Positions 1 to 9,981 of a stretch of DNA of 64,000 nucleotides are shown in pieces. Position numbers and translations under genes: made by a program. The notes beneath the pieces were generated by a model. That model was given only the letters and a program-made list of their open reading frames with translations, ran no database searches and was not told where the DNA came from. Numbering within the stretch: the stretch's first letter is position 1; each line of letters opens with the position of its first letter. Source of the stretch: Naasia sp. SYSU D00948. GTDB lineage: Bacteria > Actinomycetota > Actinomycetes > Actinomycetales > Microbacteriaceae. The DNA lies in contig NZ_JAFMTA010000001.1 in NCBI RefSeq assembly GCF_017916515.1, positions 2,655,127 to 2,719,126 of the forward strand, read 5' to 3'.

Positions 1-2319
1 CTCGAGCCCGTTGCAGCGCTCCGCGAGGTCGATGCCCAGCAGGAGGGGATCGTGGTCGCTGGAGCGGTAGGGGTCGGCGGCGTAGAGGACCGGGTCACCG
101 GTGTACTGGTGCGCGAAGGACTCGACCGCGTTGATGTTCCAGTGCACGAGGTCGGTGACCTTCGCAGCCAGCTCCTCCGTCGCGAGTGCATGGTCGAGGG
201 AGCCCGACATGTCGTCGAACACGTAGCTGTACCGGCCCGGGTCCAGCGTCTCGCCGAGGTCGACGTAGCCCGCCTCGCGCAGCGTCTCGATCGGATCCTC
301 CTGCATGTAGGCGTTGAAGTCGCCGAGCAGCACCACGTCCTCGTCGCCGGTGGACGCCCGCAGCTGCTCGGTGAACGCCGCGAGGGACTGGGCCTGGCGC
401 ACGCGGTCGCCGTTCCAGGCGCCCTGGCCGTCGCCGCTGTCCACGTTGTCGCCGGTGGCGTCATCCGCGGAGCCCTTCGACTTCAGGTGGTTCGCGACGA
501 CCGTGAACAGGTCGCCGTCCTTGGTGAAGGACTGCGCGATCGGCTCCCGCGCGTTGTACCAGACGGTCTCGTCGACCAGGCCGGCCGGCTCCCCGACGGG
601 AAGGACGACATCGCTCCGGTAGATGATCGCGTTGCGGATCACGTCCCGGTCGACCGCGTACAGCTCGTCGGGCAGGGGCACGTAGTCCCACACCGTCGCG
701 CCCGCCGTCGCGTTCAGGCGGTTCACGAGGTCGGCGAGGGCGGAGTCGGCGTTCCCCGGCGTGAAGCCGGTGGAGTCCGTGTCCTCGATCTCCATCAGCG
801 TGACGACGTCGGCCTCGAGCCCCTGGATCGCGGTGACGATCTTCGCGGCCTGCCGGTCGAACTCGGCGGCGCTCCGAGCTCCGCGCGCGTCCGGTCCGCT
901 GTGCGTGACGAAGTAGTTGAGCACGTTGAAGGCGCCGACTTGGACGTCGCCGCCCACCTCGTCCGGTGCGGCCGGGCGGGTGTTCTGAGGAGCGAAGACG
1001 CCGGCGGCGGCGCCGTCGGAGGGCTGGAGGCGCCACTGGTCGAAGCCGTAGCCGAGCACCACGGGCTCGAGAAGCGTCAGCTCGTCGCCGACGCGGACGG
1101 GCGTGGTGGGGGAGAGGTAGGGCCGGGTGGCGACGGTGACGCGCGCGCTCAGTCCGTCGTCGAGCACGATCCGGCGCAGCGCGTTCGCCTCGGCGATCGC
1201 CTCCGCCTCCTCGCCCGGGCGGGCGAGCTCGGTCGGCTGGACGAGGAGCCCGCCCTCGGACAGGGTCAGCTCACCGAAGGACGTGAGGTCGAAGACCTCG
1301 CTCACGGTCAGGGTGTCGACGGGGGAGACGAGCATGCCCTCGAGCCGCTCGCGGGCCGCGTCGTCGGCGGGCAGGTCGAGCGGAGCAGGCCCGGGAAGGC
1401 TGGAGGCGTCGCCGTCGGTGCAGATCTCCGACTCCGCTCCGGCGCTGATCTGGGTCTGCCCGAAGCGCTCCTGTGCCGCGCCCGTGACCGCCACCGTGTC
1501 GCCGAGGCCGACGTCGACGGTGCTGAAGACGAACACCGCGTCGGAGGTGTGCTCGTTCCCGTCACCGTCCGGGTCCTGCAGGTGGAATCCCGAGAAGCCG
1601 GGGAGATCGGCCACGACGGTTCCGCGGACCGTGACCTGCTGACCCTCGACGGGCGTCGACGCCCCCTCGCCCTGGACGGCGCCGATCTCGTGGGTGACCG
1701 CGAGCTCGCAGACGGCGACCGGAGCCGGCTCCAGGGCGGTGTTCACGCGCCCCTTGGTCGACTCGGCGGGGCCGCTCCAGACGAGGGCATCCGCCGCGGA
1801 GTCGTAGGTGCGTGACAGCGAAGAACCGGGAGCCTCGGCCCCCTCGCGGACGCCGATGTCGGTGCTCGCGGTCCCGGCCGCGGGTCCGTTCGCCGCGGTG
1901 AACCGCCCCTCGTAGGAGAGGAACTCGAGCACCGTCCCGTCCGCGGACACGAGGGCGATCCCGTCGGGCGAGCCGTTCTGGATCCCGTCGACGGGGTAGT
2001 CGATGACCGCGACGGCCGGGGCGTCGGCGGACGCCGTCACCGTCGGCAGCGCTGCGGTGCCGTACACGGCGCCGTTGCTGCCGTTGTAGAGCACCACGGA
2101 CAGCCCCGCCGAGGACGTGCCCGCTGGGAGCTGCACCTCGACGAACTCGCCGGTGTCGACTCCGCTGTTGTCGTAGTGGAGCTCGGCGATGAAGGGGGTC
2201 ACCGGCACGGCGGCGGAGGCGCTGGATGCGGGCAGACCGGCCAGCGCAAGCGTCGCGGCTGTCAGGCCGGCGAGGCCGCAGGCGCCGCGATGCCGTGGGG
2301 CGAGAGAGGGGGAGGGCAC
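1..2319 (-). CDS. Secreted ExeM/NucH-type endonuclease with lamin-tail domain (incomplete)
   Basis: Extracellular DNase/phosphodiesterase of the ExeM/NucH type, likely degrading external nucleic acid for nutrients. Reading leftward from a GTG at 2319, 773 codons stay open to the window edge, so only the extreme C-terminus is missing. A GGAAGGA ribosome-binding site lies 8 nt before the GTG. A signal peptide (about residues 1-35, ending ASSASA) precedes a lamin-tail-like domain (FIAELHYDNSG, about 40-140), OB-type segments in the middle, and an endonuclease/exonuclease/phosphatase domain in the last 300 residues with QVGAFNVLNYF, LMEIEDTDS, GDFNAY and SSDHDPL (about 753-759). The gene is divergent from the 5'-nucleotidase at 2489, a pairing that suits scavenging of phosphate or nucleosides from DNA. 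Whether a wall anchor or more domains follow cannot be seen. Confidence 0.88.
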   Translation of the reverse strand, partial: MPSPSLAPRHRGACGLAGLTAATLALAGLPASSASAAVPVTPFIAELHYDNSGVDTGEFVEVQLPAGTSSAGLSVVLYNGSNGAVYGTAALPTVTASADAPAVAVIDYPVDGIQNGSPDGIALVSADGTVLEFLSYEGRFTAANGPAAGTASTDIGVREGAEAPGSSLSRTYDSAADALVWSGPAESTKGRVNTALEPAPVAVCELAVTHEIGAVQGEGASTPVEGQQVTVRGTVVADLPGFSGFHLQDPDGDGNEHTSDAVFVFSTVDVGLGDTVAVTGAAQERFGQTQISAGAESEICTDGDASSLPGPAPLDLPADDAARERLEGMLVSPVDTLTVSEVFDLTSFGELTLSEGGLLVQPTELARPGEEAEAIAEANALRRIVLDDGLSARVTVATRPYLSPTTPVRVGDELTLLEPVVLGYGFDQWRLQPSDGAAAGVFAPQNTRPAAPDEVGGDVQVGAFNVLNYFVTHSGPDARGARSAAEFDRQAAKIVTAIQGLEADVVTLMEIEDTDSTGFTPGNADSALADLVNRLNATAGATVWDYVPLPDELYAVDRDVIRNAIIYRSDVVLPVGEPAGLVDETVWYNAREPIAQSFTKDGDLFTVVANHLKSKGSADDATGDNVDSGDGQGAWNGDRVRQAQSLAAFTEQLRASTGDEDVVLLGDFNAYMQEDPIETLREAGYVDLGETLDPGRYSYVFDDMSGSLDHALATEELAAKVTDLVHWNINAVESFAHQYTGDPVLYAADPYRSSDHDPLLLGIDLAERCNGLE

Positions 2320-2488
2320 GGAGAGAGTCCTTCCGGATAATCGATGGACAACGGTTCCGTACCCTATGCGGACGATGCAGACTGATCGTTCCACCTTCGC
2401 CTTCTGTCGGCGAGTCGCCCGAGTTCCGTAACCTGCGCGACACCTGCGGTTGCGAAGGTCGCCTTCGAGAAGAGACTCAAGGAGATCC
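2320..2488. promoter_or_regulatory. Divergent promoter region with three GTTCC repeats
   Basis: The 169 nt between the two secreted-enzyme genes must carry both promoters. GTTCCGTACCC (2354-2364), GTTCCACC (2388-2395) and GTTCCGTAACC (2423-2433) recur on the plus strand. TAACCT (2429-2434) could be a -10 for the rightward gene, and the complement of TACCCT near 2359-2364 reads TAGGGT for the leftward gene. The repeats could bind a shared regulator such as a phosphate-response factor; this is inference. Confidence 0.35.
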
Positions 2489-4303
2489 ATGTCCCCCATT
2501 CCCCTGCGCCGAGGAGCACTCGCGGTCACAGTCGCCACGGCGACCCTCGTCGCCTGCTCGGTGCCTGCCGCCGCCTCCGCCTACCCCGACAAGGCGCCGA
2601 AGCCCGACTTCACCCTGACCGTGCTGCACGCGAACGACCTCGAGTCGGCGCTGCTGCCGATCACGGGGACGGACGGCGGCACCTATGGCGGCGCCGACCG
2701 ATTCGTCGAGCTGATCCAGCAGCAGCAGGAGCTCGCGACCAAGGGCGAGCCCGGCCCCGGGCAGGCCGGCAAGCGCGGCGTCATCACCATCTCCGCCGGC
2801 GACAACTTCCTCCCCGGTGCCCAGCTCGCCGCGAGCGAGGAGTCGGGCCTTCCCATCTACGACGCGACCGCGTTCGCCGCGGCCGGGTTCGACGTGTCCG
2901 CCATCGGCAACCACGACTTCGACCTCGGACCCGACTTCCTCGGGCAGTACCTGGAGGACCTCGGAACGTCGACCACCTTCGTGTCCGGCAACCTCGGCTT
3001 CGCGGAGGAGCCCGCGCTCCTCGCGCAGGTCGAGGACGGCACGATCGTCACGTCGCACGTCGAGAGGATCAAGGGCGAGGAGATCGGCATCATCGGTCTC
3101 ACGACCGACCAGCTTCCGCAGCTGACCAGCCTCGGGGACGTGACCGTCGACCCGGATCTCGCAGGCATCGCGAACGCCCAGGCCGCGGCCTACGCGGCGG
3201 CCGGCGTCGACAAGGTCATCCTCGTCTCCCACCTCCAGGACATCGACAACGAGGAGCTCCTCGCCGGGCAGCTCCGCGGCGTCGACATCATCGTCGGCGG
3301 CGGCGGTCACGAGCTCCTGGCCGACCCGGGCGACCCCCTCGTGCCCAACGGCACGACCGTCTACGACAGCTACCCGATCGACGCCACGGACGCCGACGGG
3401 GAGACCGTGCCGATCGTGACGACCGCTGCGCTGTACACCTACGTCGGCCGGCTGGTCGTCACCTTCGACAAGGAGGGCGAGCTCCTCCAGATCCACGAGG
3501 ACCTGTCGCGCCCCATCCCGGTCGCGGCTCAGGGCCCGGACGCCGTCGAGCCCGATGCCGCCGTGCGCGAGCAGGTGGTGGAGCCCGTGCAGGAGTACGT
3601 CGCCGGACTCGCCGAGGAGGTCGTCGCCACCTCGGAGGTCGCCCTCAACGGCATCCGGAACGACGTGCGCAGCATCGAGACGAACCTCGGGAACCTGGTC
3701 GCCGACTCGCTGCTCGCGGTCGGCCAGCGCGAGGCGGAGGAGGCGGGCATCGAGCCGCCTGTCGTCGCCCTGCAGAACGGCGGCGGCATCCGCAACGCGT
3801 CGGTGCTTCCGGCGGGACCCATCACCGCACTGGACACGTACACCGCGCTGCCCTTCGTGAACTTCGTCGCCGTTGCGCCCGCCGTTCCGGTGGAGACCTT
3901 CATCGCGGTGGTGGAGCACGGCCTGGGCGGCGGCGTCGAGGACGGCGTGCTGCAGCCGGCGGGCCAGTTCGGCCAGGCGGCGGGCTACAGGGTCAGCTAC
4001 GACCCGACGCAGGAAGTCGGATCCCGCATCGTCGACCTCGTCCTCGACGACGGAACGGTCCTGGTCGAGGACGGTGTGGCGACGGGTGTGTTCGACACCA
4101 TCTCCGTCGCGACGATCGACTTCCTGCTCCGCGGCGGTGACGGCTACCCGTTCGGTGGCGTCGACTTCACGGTCCTGCCGATCACGCAGCAGGAGGCCTT
4201 CGAGATCTACCTGACCGAGGACCTCGGCGGCCGGGTGACCGCGGCGGACTACCCGGAGGGCGGCGAGGGCCGCATCACCGTGGCGATGCCCGCCGCCGGC
4301 TGA
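2489..4303 (+). CDS. Secreted 5'-nucleotidase / bifunctional metallophosphatase
   Basis: Cell-surface or secreted enzyme of the UshA/CD73 family, expected to hydrolyse nucleotides to nucleoside and phosphate. The ATG at 2489 (604 aa) is preceded by AAGGAG; upstream in-frame codons lack a good site. The signal peptide (1-31) ends AAASA, although TLVAC (19-23) also resembles a lipobox, so the protein could be a lipoprotein. The N-terminal metallophosphatase domain carries HANDLES (47-53), SAGDNFLPG, IGNHDFD and a later SHLQDIDNE; the C-terminal nucleotidase domain carries ALQNGGGIR and GGDGYPFGG. No LPXTG sorting signal is present. Divergent from the nuclease gene; followed by a strong terminator. 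Confidence 0.93.
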   Translation: MSPIPLRRGALAVTVATATLVACSVPAAASAYPDKAPKPDFTLTVLHANDLESALLPITGTDGGTYGGADRFVELIQQQQELATKGEPGPGQAGKRGVITISAGDNFLPGAQLAASEESGLPIYDATAFAAAGFDVSAIGNHDFDLGPDFLGQYLEDLGTSTTFVSGNLGFAEEPALLAQVEDGTIVTSHVERIKGEEIGIIGLTTDQLPQLTSLGDVTVDPDLAGIANAQAAAYAAAGVDKVILVSHLQDIDNEELLAGQLRGVDIIVGGGGHELLADPGDPLVPNGTTVYDSYPIDATDADGETVPIVTTAALYTYVGRLVVTFDKEGELLQIHEDLSRPIPVAAQGPDAVEPDAAVREQVVEPVQEYVAGLAEEVVATSEVALNGIRNDVRSIETNLGNLVADSLLAVGQREAEEAGIEPPVVALQNGGGIRNASVLPAGPITALDTYTALPFVNFVAVAPAVPVETFIAVVEHGLGGGVEDGVLQPAGQFGQAAGYRVSYDPTQEVGSRIVDLVLDDGTVLVEDGVATGVFDTISVATIDFLLRGGDGYPFGGVDFTVLPITQQEAFEIYLTEDLGGRVTAADYPEGGEGRITVAMPAAG

Positions 4304-4317
4304 CCCTCGACGAGAAC

Positions 4318-4349
4318 AGCGGGCGCCCGTCCTCGGATGGGCGCCCGCT
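4318..4349 (+). terminator. Hairpin terminator after the 5'-nucleotidase gene
   Basis: An 11-bp perfect stem (AGCGGGCGCCC at 4318-4328 with GGGCGCCCGCT at 4339-4349) encloses a 10-nt loop, and outer ACGAG/CTCGT bases can extend it. It begins 15 nt after the stop. There is no long T run, as is usual in this GC range. Confidence 0.7.
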
Positions 4350-4508
4350 CCTCGTTGGCCCGGCCGTGACTTTCGTCCCCCGCTTCCATCCGAAGTGGAA
4401 CGAGCCGTCTACCACGGGACGGCGGAGGCCGAAAGTCCCATTCGGAACCGTCCGGGAAGTGGGACGCTTCCTCCACGGTGGCTGGGCAGGGCCTGGAGGG
4501 AGGCTCTT

Positions 4509-4769
4509 GTGGAGGACTCGCTGGTGGATGCTCTCTTCCACCTCGTCATGACGGCACTGCTCGCAGGGGCGCTCTGCGTCGCCTCGGTCGTGGTCGCGGG
4601 AGGACTCGCGCTCACGATCTGGGCCGTTCCGCGGATCGCGCGTCGGCTCGCGGGAATCGTGGCCTGGGTGCAGCAGATCCGCGCCGCCCGCGCGAACCGC
4701 ACCGGTCCGGAGCGCGAACCCCGGTCGCTGACCCTGCCCGCGCTCCGGCACCGGCTGCGGCGGCCCTGA
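4509..4769 (+). CDS. Small membrane protein of unknown function
   Basis: I do not recognise this 86-residue protein. The GTG at 4509 is chosen because GGAGGGAGG sits 5 nt upstream; an in-frame ATG at 4395 has no such site. One or two hydrophobic segments span about residues 9-41 (VMTALLAGALCVASVVVAGG then LALTIWAVP), followed by a basic, Arg-rich tail (ARANRTG...LRHRLRRP) that should be cytoplasmic. It starts about 160 nt after the preceding terminator and heads a run of three tiny genes. Confidence 0.5.
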   Translation: MEDSLVDALFHLVMTALLAGALCVASVVVAGGLALTIWAVPRIARRLAGIVAWVQQIRAARANRTGPEREPRSLTLPALRHRLRRP

Positions 4770-4903
4770 TCTCCTCCTTACCGCGCGCAAATCCACGGGA
4801 CGTAGGTCCCGCACGCGCCCATCGCGAGGGTGGAGACTTCGGCCGGTTGGGCGCATCCTCGCGCCCGAGGGGACCTTGACCCTGCATCGAAGCGGAGGTC
4901 GAC

Positions 4904-5269
4904 ATGGGTGTGCCGTCTGATCATCGGGCGTCCCCCGAACTCGCCGCCTGGCTGGGAGGCGCGATCCTCGTCGCGGGTCTCGGCCTCACCTCGTCGTTCC
5001 CGCGCGCCGGCGGGGAATGGTCGGAGAGCCCGCCGCGGACCCTCGCTGCGGCCGCCGAGACCATCACGTCAGCGCTGGGCAGGCTGCTGCCGCAGGCGCC
5101 GGAGCGGACCCCGGCGTATCTCCGTCCGGACTGCCGCCTGTTCCCGGTGCCGGATCCGCGCGAGGTGGCCGCGGTCGCGCGAGGGCTGTATCACCTTCAC
5201 CCAGGCGCCGTCGTCACCGTCCGCCCGACGGCGGGACCCGCGGGCGCCGTGTCCGTGTGCGAGGGATGA
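4904..5269 (+). CDS. Small hypothetical protein with one hydrophobic segment
   Basis: A 121-residue protein I cannot place in a family. The ATG at 4904 has GCGGAGGT about 6 nt upstream. Residues 13-31 (LAAWLGGAILVAGLGLTSS) could be a signal anchor; the rest is Ala/Pro/Arg-rich, with a moderately conserved-looking end (AVARGLYHLHPGAVVTVRPT). The 134 nt before it contain two small hairpins (GGGAC/GTCCC at 4797-4810 and GGGCGC/GCGCCC at 4849-4866). Codon bias resembles neighbouring genes, which supports coding. Confidence 0.5.
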   Translation: MGVPSDHRASPELAAWLGGAILVAGLGLTSSFPRAGGEWSESPPRTLAAAAETITSALGRLLPQAPERTPAYLRPDCRLFPVPDPREVAAVARGLYHLHPGAVVTVRPTAGPAGAVSVCEG

Positions 5270-5295
5270 GAGACCTCCGGCACTAGGCAGAGCGG

Positions 5296-5460
5296 ATGCG
5301 ACACGCCACACTTGCTGGCGTGCCCGAGGAAGAGCGCGAAGCCGAGTTATCAGTCTGGACGGAATGTCCGCGGTGCCTGATCCCGCTGGAACTGGACGCG
5401 CTCGGCTCCGTCTATTACCTCGTCTGTCCCTGTTGCAGGAGAACGAGGATCGCGCTGTGA
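5296..5460 (+). CDS. 54-residue protein with two CxxC knuckles
   Basis: A short frame from ATG 5296 to TGA 5460. It contains CPRC at residues 24-27 and CPCC at 44-47, spaced like a small zinc ribbon, with an acidic N-terminal part (EEEREAE) and basic end (RRTRIAL). Such knuckles usually bind zinc and mediate nucleic-acid or protein contacts; that role is inference here. The ribosome-binding site is weak (GCAGAGCGG); a GTG at residue 9 is an alternative. It follows the 121-aa gene by 26 nt and ends just before a bidirectional terminator, so the two may be cotranscribed. Confidence 0.5.
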   Translation: MRHATLAGVPEEEREAELSVWTECPRCLIPLELDALGSVYYLVCPCCRRTRIAL

Positions 5461-5506
5461 GTCGCCTCCCTTTCCACCACGAGAAGTGAAGCGTCAGAGA
5501 AAAGGG

Positions 5507-5540
5507 GAAGCCCCGCACCGGGGAGATGGTGCGGGGCTTC
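5507..5540. terminator. Bidirectional terminator between convergent genes
   Basis: GAAGCCCCGCACC (5507-5519) pairs perfectly over 13 bp with GGTGCGGGGCTTC (5528-5540), loop 8 nt. It sits between the 54-aa gene reading right and the DUF6458-like gene reading left and can serve both. Confidence 0.75.
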
Positions 5541-5555
5541 GGCCTGGGGAAGCGG

Positions 5556-5810
5556 TCAGACGAGCGGGTCGCGCTCCGTCGAGCGGGACGTGATCCGCTC
5601 GCCGCTCGCCGGGTCCACCGCCGACCGGGTCGTCGAGACCGACTGGCGGCGCCGCATGAGCAGCATCACGCCGAGCAGTACGCCGACGATGCCCGCGATC
5701 ATGAGGATGTATCCGACGACATCGAGACTGATCCAGTCGAGCTGGATGTCCGTGGCGAATACGAGAATCGCGCCGATCACGAACAGCGCGATTCCGGTTC
5801 CGAGGCTCAT
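5556..5810 (-). CDS. DUF6458-like small membrane protein
   Basis: An 84-residue two-helix membrane protein. It opens MSLGTGIALFVIGAILVFA, then DIQLDWISLDVVGYILMIAG and a second helix running into RRR, a pattern I associate with the actinobacterial DUF6458 family. Helices lie at about 6-22 and 32-51, and the 33-residue tail is soluble and charged. The ATG at 5810 is preceded on the minus strand by AAAGGTGA. Function unknown. It converges on the small-gene run to its left through the shared terminator. Confidence 0.75.
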   Translation of the reverse strand: MSLGTGIALFVIGAILVFATDIQLDWISLDVVGYILMIAGIVGVLLGVMLLMRRRQSVSTTRSAVDPASGERITSRSTERDPLV

Positions 5811-6060
5811 TTCTGGTCACCTTTCTGCGGCCGCCCGATATCGGCTAGGCCGCGTGGATATGCCCAGAATAGGACTTGCTGTGAGTCCTGTTTATCGCCC
5901 TTGTGGGGGCGTCTCTTCATCCATTATCGTTTGCCGCCTTTTTCTTCTTTCCCGCCGTCGTCGCCGCGCGGCCGTGTCGGCGGCGGGGTGCGGCGCGGCT
6001 GGGCTATAACATGGACGTCGCGCCGCGGGCGCTCCTCCCCGAGAACACCAGGAATCTGCA
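5811..6060. promoter_or_regulatory. Divergent intergenic region with a TATAAC promoter element
   Basis: These 250 nt separate two divergent small genes. The stretch 5900-5960 is unusually T- and C-rich (TTTTTCTTCTTTCC-like runs). TATAAC at 6005-6010 is a plausible -10 for the rightward gene, giving a leader of about 45 nt. No reading frame was supported. Confidence 0.4.
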
Positions 6061-6375
6061 ATGGGAAAGCTGATCTACGGTCGCGACTCGTCCATCGAGG
6101 TCGAGGATCGTCTCCTCGCTCATCTCAAGCTCGCGGTCATCGCCAAGCTGCGCCGCGACGAGAAGTTCACCCTCTCGTGGACGCATGAGGGCGACTCCGG
6201 TCGCAGCACGATCTGGATCCACCCGGCGATCCCTCTGCAGTTCAAGTTCGACGGCAGTCGCGCTCCCGTGATCAACCGGGCGTGGGTCGAGGCGCTGATG
6301 GTCTCGGCGAACAGCACCGGAGGGCTGCAGATGATCCCGGAGCCGGCTCCGCAGGCCCAGCAGGTGCGTCAGTAG
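6061..6375 (+). CDS. DUF7882-like small protein
   Basis: A 104-residue soluble protein beginning MGKLIYGRDSSIEVEDRLLA followed by HLKLAVIAKLRRDEKFTLSW. This matches, from memory, a small Microbacteriaceae family often mislabelled as ATP-dependent DNA ligase and now called DUF7882. No ligase motif (KxDG) is visible. The fold looks like a short alpha/beta domain ending in a Pro/Gln-rich tail (PEPAPQAQQVRQ). The start is the ATG at 6061 with a weak site (CAGGAA) upstream. Function unknown; it appears to be monocistronic. Confidence 0.65.
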   Translation: MGKLIYGRDSSIEVEDRLLAHLKLAVIAKLRRDEKFTLSWTHEGDSGRSTIWIHPAIPLQFKFDGSRAPVINRAWVEALMVSANSTGGLQMIPEPAPQAQQVRQ

Positions 6376-6459
6376 CGCGAGCTCGGTCCTCTCCGAGCAG
6401 GCCGGATAGGGCATTTCGTCCCGTCGTGGACAACTTGCTTCAGGTTTTGGTTGAAGGTT

Positions 6460-6477
6460 GCGCGCCGAGCGGCGCGC
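6460..6477 (+). terminator. Short GC hairpin downstream of the DUF7882-like gene
   Basis: GCGCGCC (6460-6466), loop GAGC, GGCGCGC (6471-6477). It lies 84 nt past the stop, so it is only a candidate terminator. The rest of the 279-nt gap (6376-6654) holds no frame I can support. Confidence 0.35.
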
Positions 6478-6623
6478 CCGATCCGGCTGTCGGAAAAACC
6501 CCTGGTCGTGGGGCGCTTCTAAGAGAAGCCCGCGCGTGTTCCGGAAGTCGCCTCGACGCTGTCCGCCGTTTGGGGGACCGGTCCAGGCTACCCCCGCGCC
6601 GGTTCCGGGGGGCAGGGGCTTCG

Positions 6624-6629
6624 TAGGCT
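6624..6629 (+). promoter_or_regulatory. Candidate -10 of the TM2 gene
   Basis: TAGGCT lies 26 nt before the start codon, leaving a short leader that contains an AAAGGAG ribosome-binding site. No convincing -35 was seen. Confidence 0.4.
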
Positions 6630-6654
6630 GGCTGGGCCGTCGAAAGGAGACCCG

Positions 6655-6960
6655 ATGCCCCAGACGCTCGCCCTTCCCTACGCGCCAGCGCCGCTCAAGC
6701 TCCACCCCAAGCAGGAGGAGCACCCGTTCGACACCTGGCTCCCGCCGGTGTCCACCGCTCGTGCCTACGCCCTGATGCTGTTCGGACTCGTCGGAGTCTT
6801 CGGCATCCCGCACTTCTACCTCGGCAAGCCCGTGAAGGGCACCGTCTGGCTGCTCACCTTCGGCGTCTTCGGACTCGGGGCCCTCGTCGACCTCTTCACG
6901 ATGCACTGGCAGGTCAAGCGCATCAACGGCTGGCGCAGCGTCGGCGTCGGCGTCCACTGA
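6655..6960 (+). CDS. TM2 domain membrane protein
   Basis: A 101-residue protein with a soluble N-terminus (1-35) and a TM2 domain (about 36-92). It shows ARAYALMLFGLVGVFGIPHF with YLGKPVKGTVWLLTFGVFGL, two helices joined by the family's short turn, then GALVDLFTMHWQVKRING. TM2 proteins are small helical-hairpin membrane proteins of unsettled function in bacteria. The ATG at 6655 is preceded by AAAGGAG. It is a single-gene unit. Confidence 0.85.
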   Translation: MPQTLALPYAPAPLKLHPKQEEHPFDTWLPPVSTARAYALMLFGLVGVFGIPHFYLGKPVKGTVWLLTFGVFGLGALVDLFTMHWQVKRINGWRSVGVGVH

Positions 6961-7027
6961 CCCGGTTCCTGCCGGCCATCCCGAGGGCGATCGACTCAAG
7001 GCCTTCCTTCTTCCCAGTCCGCCGACC

Positions 7028-7033
7028 TAGCCT
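7028..7033 (+). promoter_or_regulatory. Leaderless-type -10 element
   Basis: TAGCCT followed by exactly 6 nt (CGGCGC) and the ATG at 7040, with no ribosome-binding site. This spacing places the transcription start at the start codon. Confidence 0.5.
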
Positions 7034-7039
7034 CGGCGC

Positions 7040-7294
7040 ATGGAGATACCACGCATTGGCCTGAGCGCTCGCGCCAGCCGTGAGCTCGACGAGCACGGGC
7101 ACAGCGACCTGCACACGGCCGTCGGAGAGGCGATCCGCAGCGTGTCCGCCACGCACTGGGGACGGCCGATCGACGAGATCGAGTCCGTGCTCCGGGAGGC
7201 GGTGACCTCCGCCACGCACGATCGCGAGATCCTCTCGAGCGAGGCGATCCACGAGCTGGCCGAGCAGATCCACTGGAGCACCAAGCACGCCTGA
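7040..7294 (+). CDS. Small helical hypothetical protein
   Basis: An 84-residue soluble protein, not recognised. It is acidic and helix-rich (SARASRELDEHGHSD, IDEIESVLREAVTSA, SEAIHELAEQIHWST), with no cysteine or membrane segment. The ATG at 7040 fits a leaderless promoter (TAGCCT plus 6 nt). It is followed by a hairpin terminator and then the thrS promoter, so it is transcribed alone. Confidence 0.55.
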   Translation: MEIPRIGLSARASRELDEHGHSDLHTAVGEAIRSVSATHWGRPIDEIESVLREAVTSATHDREILSSEAIHELAEQIHWSTKHA

Positions 7295-7306
7295 CCGCGG
7301 CGTAGT

Positions 7307-7326
7307 CCGCCTCCCGTGCGAGGCGG
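7307..7326 (+). terminator. Hairpin between the 84-aa gene and thrS
   Basis: CCGCCTC (7307-7313), loop CCGTGC, GAGGCGG (7320-7326). It starts 13 nt after the upstream stop and just before the thrS promoter. Confidence 0.5.
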
Positions 7327-7346
7327 GGCGCCCTGCGGCCCGGCGC

Positions 7347-7352
7347 TACAGT
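7347..7352 (+). promoter_or_regulatory. Candidate -10 of thrS
   Basis: TACAGT lies 33 nt upstream of the thrS GTG and leaves a short leader with GGAAG as ribosome-binding site. No T-box-like structure fits in the leader. Confidence 0.5.
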
Positions 7353-7384
7353 GGGGGAGTCCCCGTCCCTGCAGGAAGACCGCC

Positions 7385-9411
<2,027 letters not shown>

Positions 9412-9415
<4 letters not shown>

Positions 9416-9981
9416 CCGACGCGCCCTACTCGCCGGAGGAGTTCTCCGGCGAGTCCGTCGAGTCGTCGGCCGGCTTCGCCGGGGTCCCCGACGCGTTCCA
9501 GCGCCTGTGGACGCCGCACCGGATGGTCTACATCGAGACCGGCGGCCAGCCCGAGGACTGCCCGTTCTGCGATGCCCCCAGCCGGACCGACGAGGAGGCG
9601 CTCATCGTCGCCCGCGGGCGGACCGCCTACGTGCTGCTCAACCTCTTCCCGTACAACTCGGGCCACCTCCTCGTGTGCCCCTACCGGCATGTCCCGCTGT
9701 ACGACGAGGCGACGGAGGAGGAGATCGACGAGATCGCCCGTCTCACGCAGACGGCGATGCGCGTGCTCCGCCAGGTGGCCGGCACCGACGGCTTCAACAT
9801 CGGCATGAACCAGGGCCGGATCGCGGGGGCCGGCATCGCCGCGCACCTGCACCAGCACGTGGTCCCGAGGTGGGCGACGGACGCGAACTTCTTCCCGATC
9901 ATCGCCCGCACGAAGGCGCTTCCGCAGCTGCTGGGAGACGTCCGCGCCAGCCTCGCCGCCGCCTGGCCGGGCGTAGAATAG
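9412..9981 (+). CDS. HIT-family hydrolase/phosphorylase (Ap4A phosphorylase-like)
   Basis: A 189-residue histidine-triad protein starting at the ATG that overlaps the thrS stop. The triad is [10 protein letters not shown], and an N-terminal CPFC may bind zinc. The blocks [30 protein letters not shown] and [17 protein letters not shown] match, from memory, the mycobacterial protein encoded next to thrS that acts as a diadenosine tetraphosphate phosphorylase, so nucleotide-polyphosphate turnover is the best guess. In mycobacteria pgsA and PIM genes follow; here pdxS follows directly. Confidence 0.88.

Noticed and set aside
52-1815. 587-codon plus-strand frame at the left end
   Set aside because: Lies antisense to the secreted nuclease gene, whose motifs (GDFNAY, SDHDP) prove the minus-strand reading.
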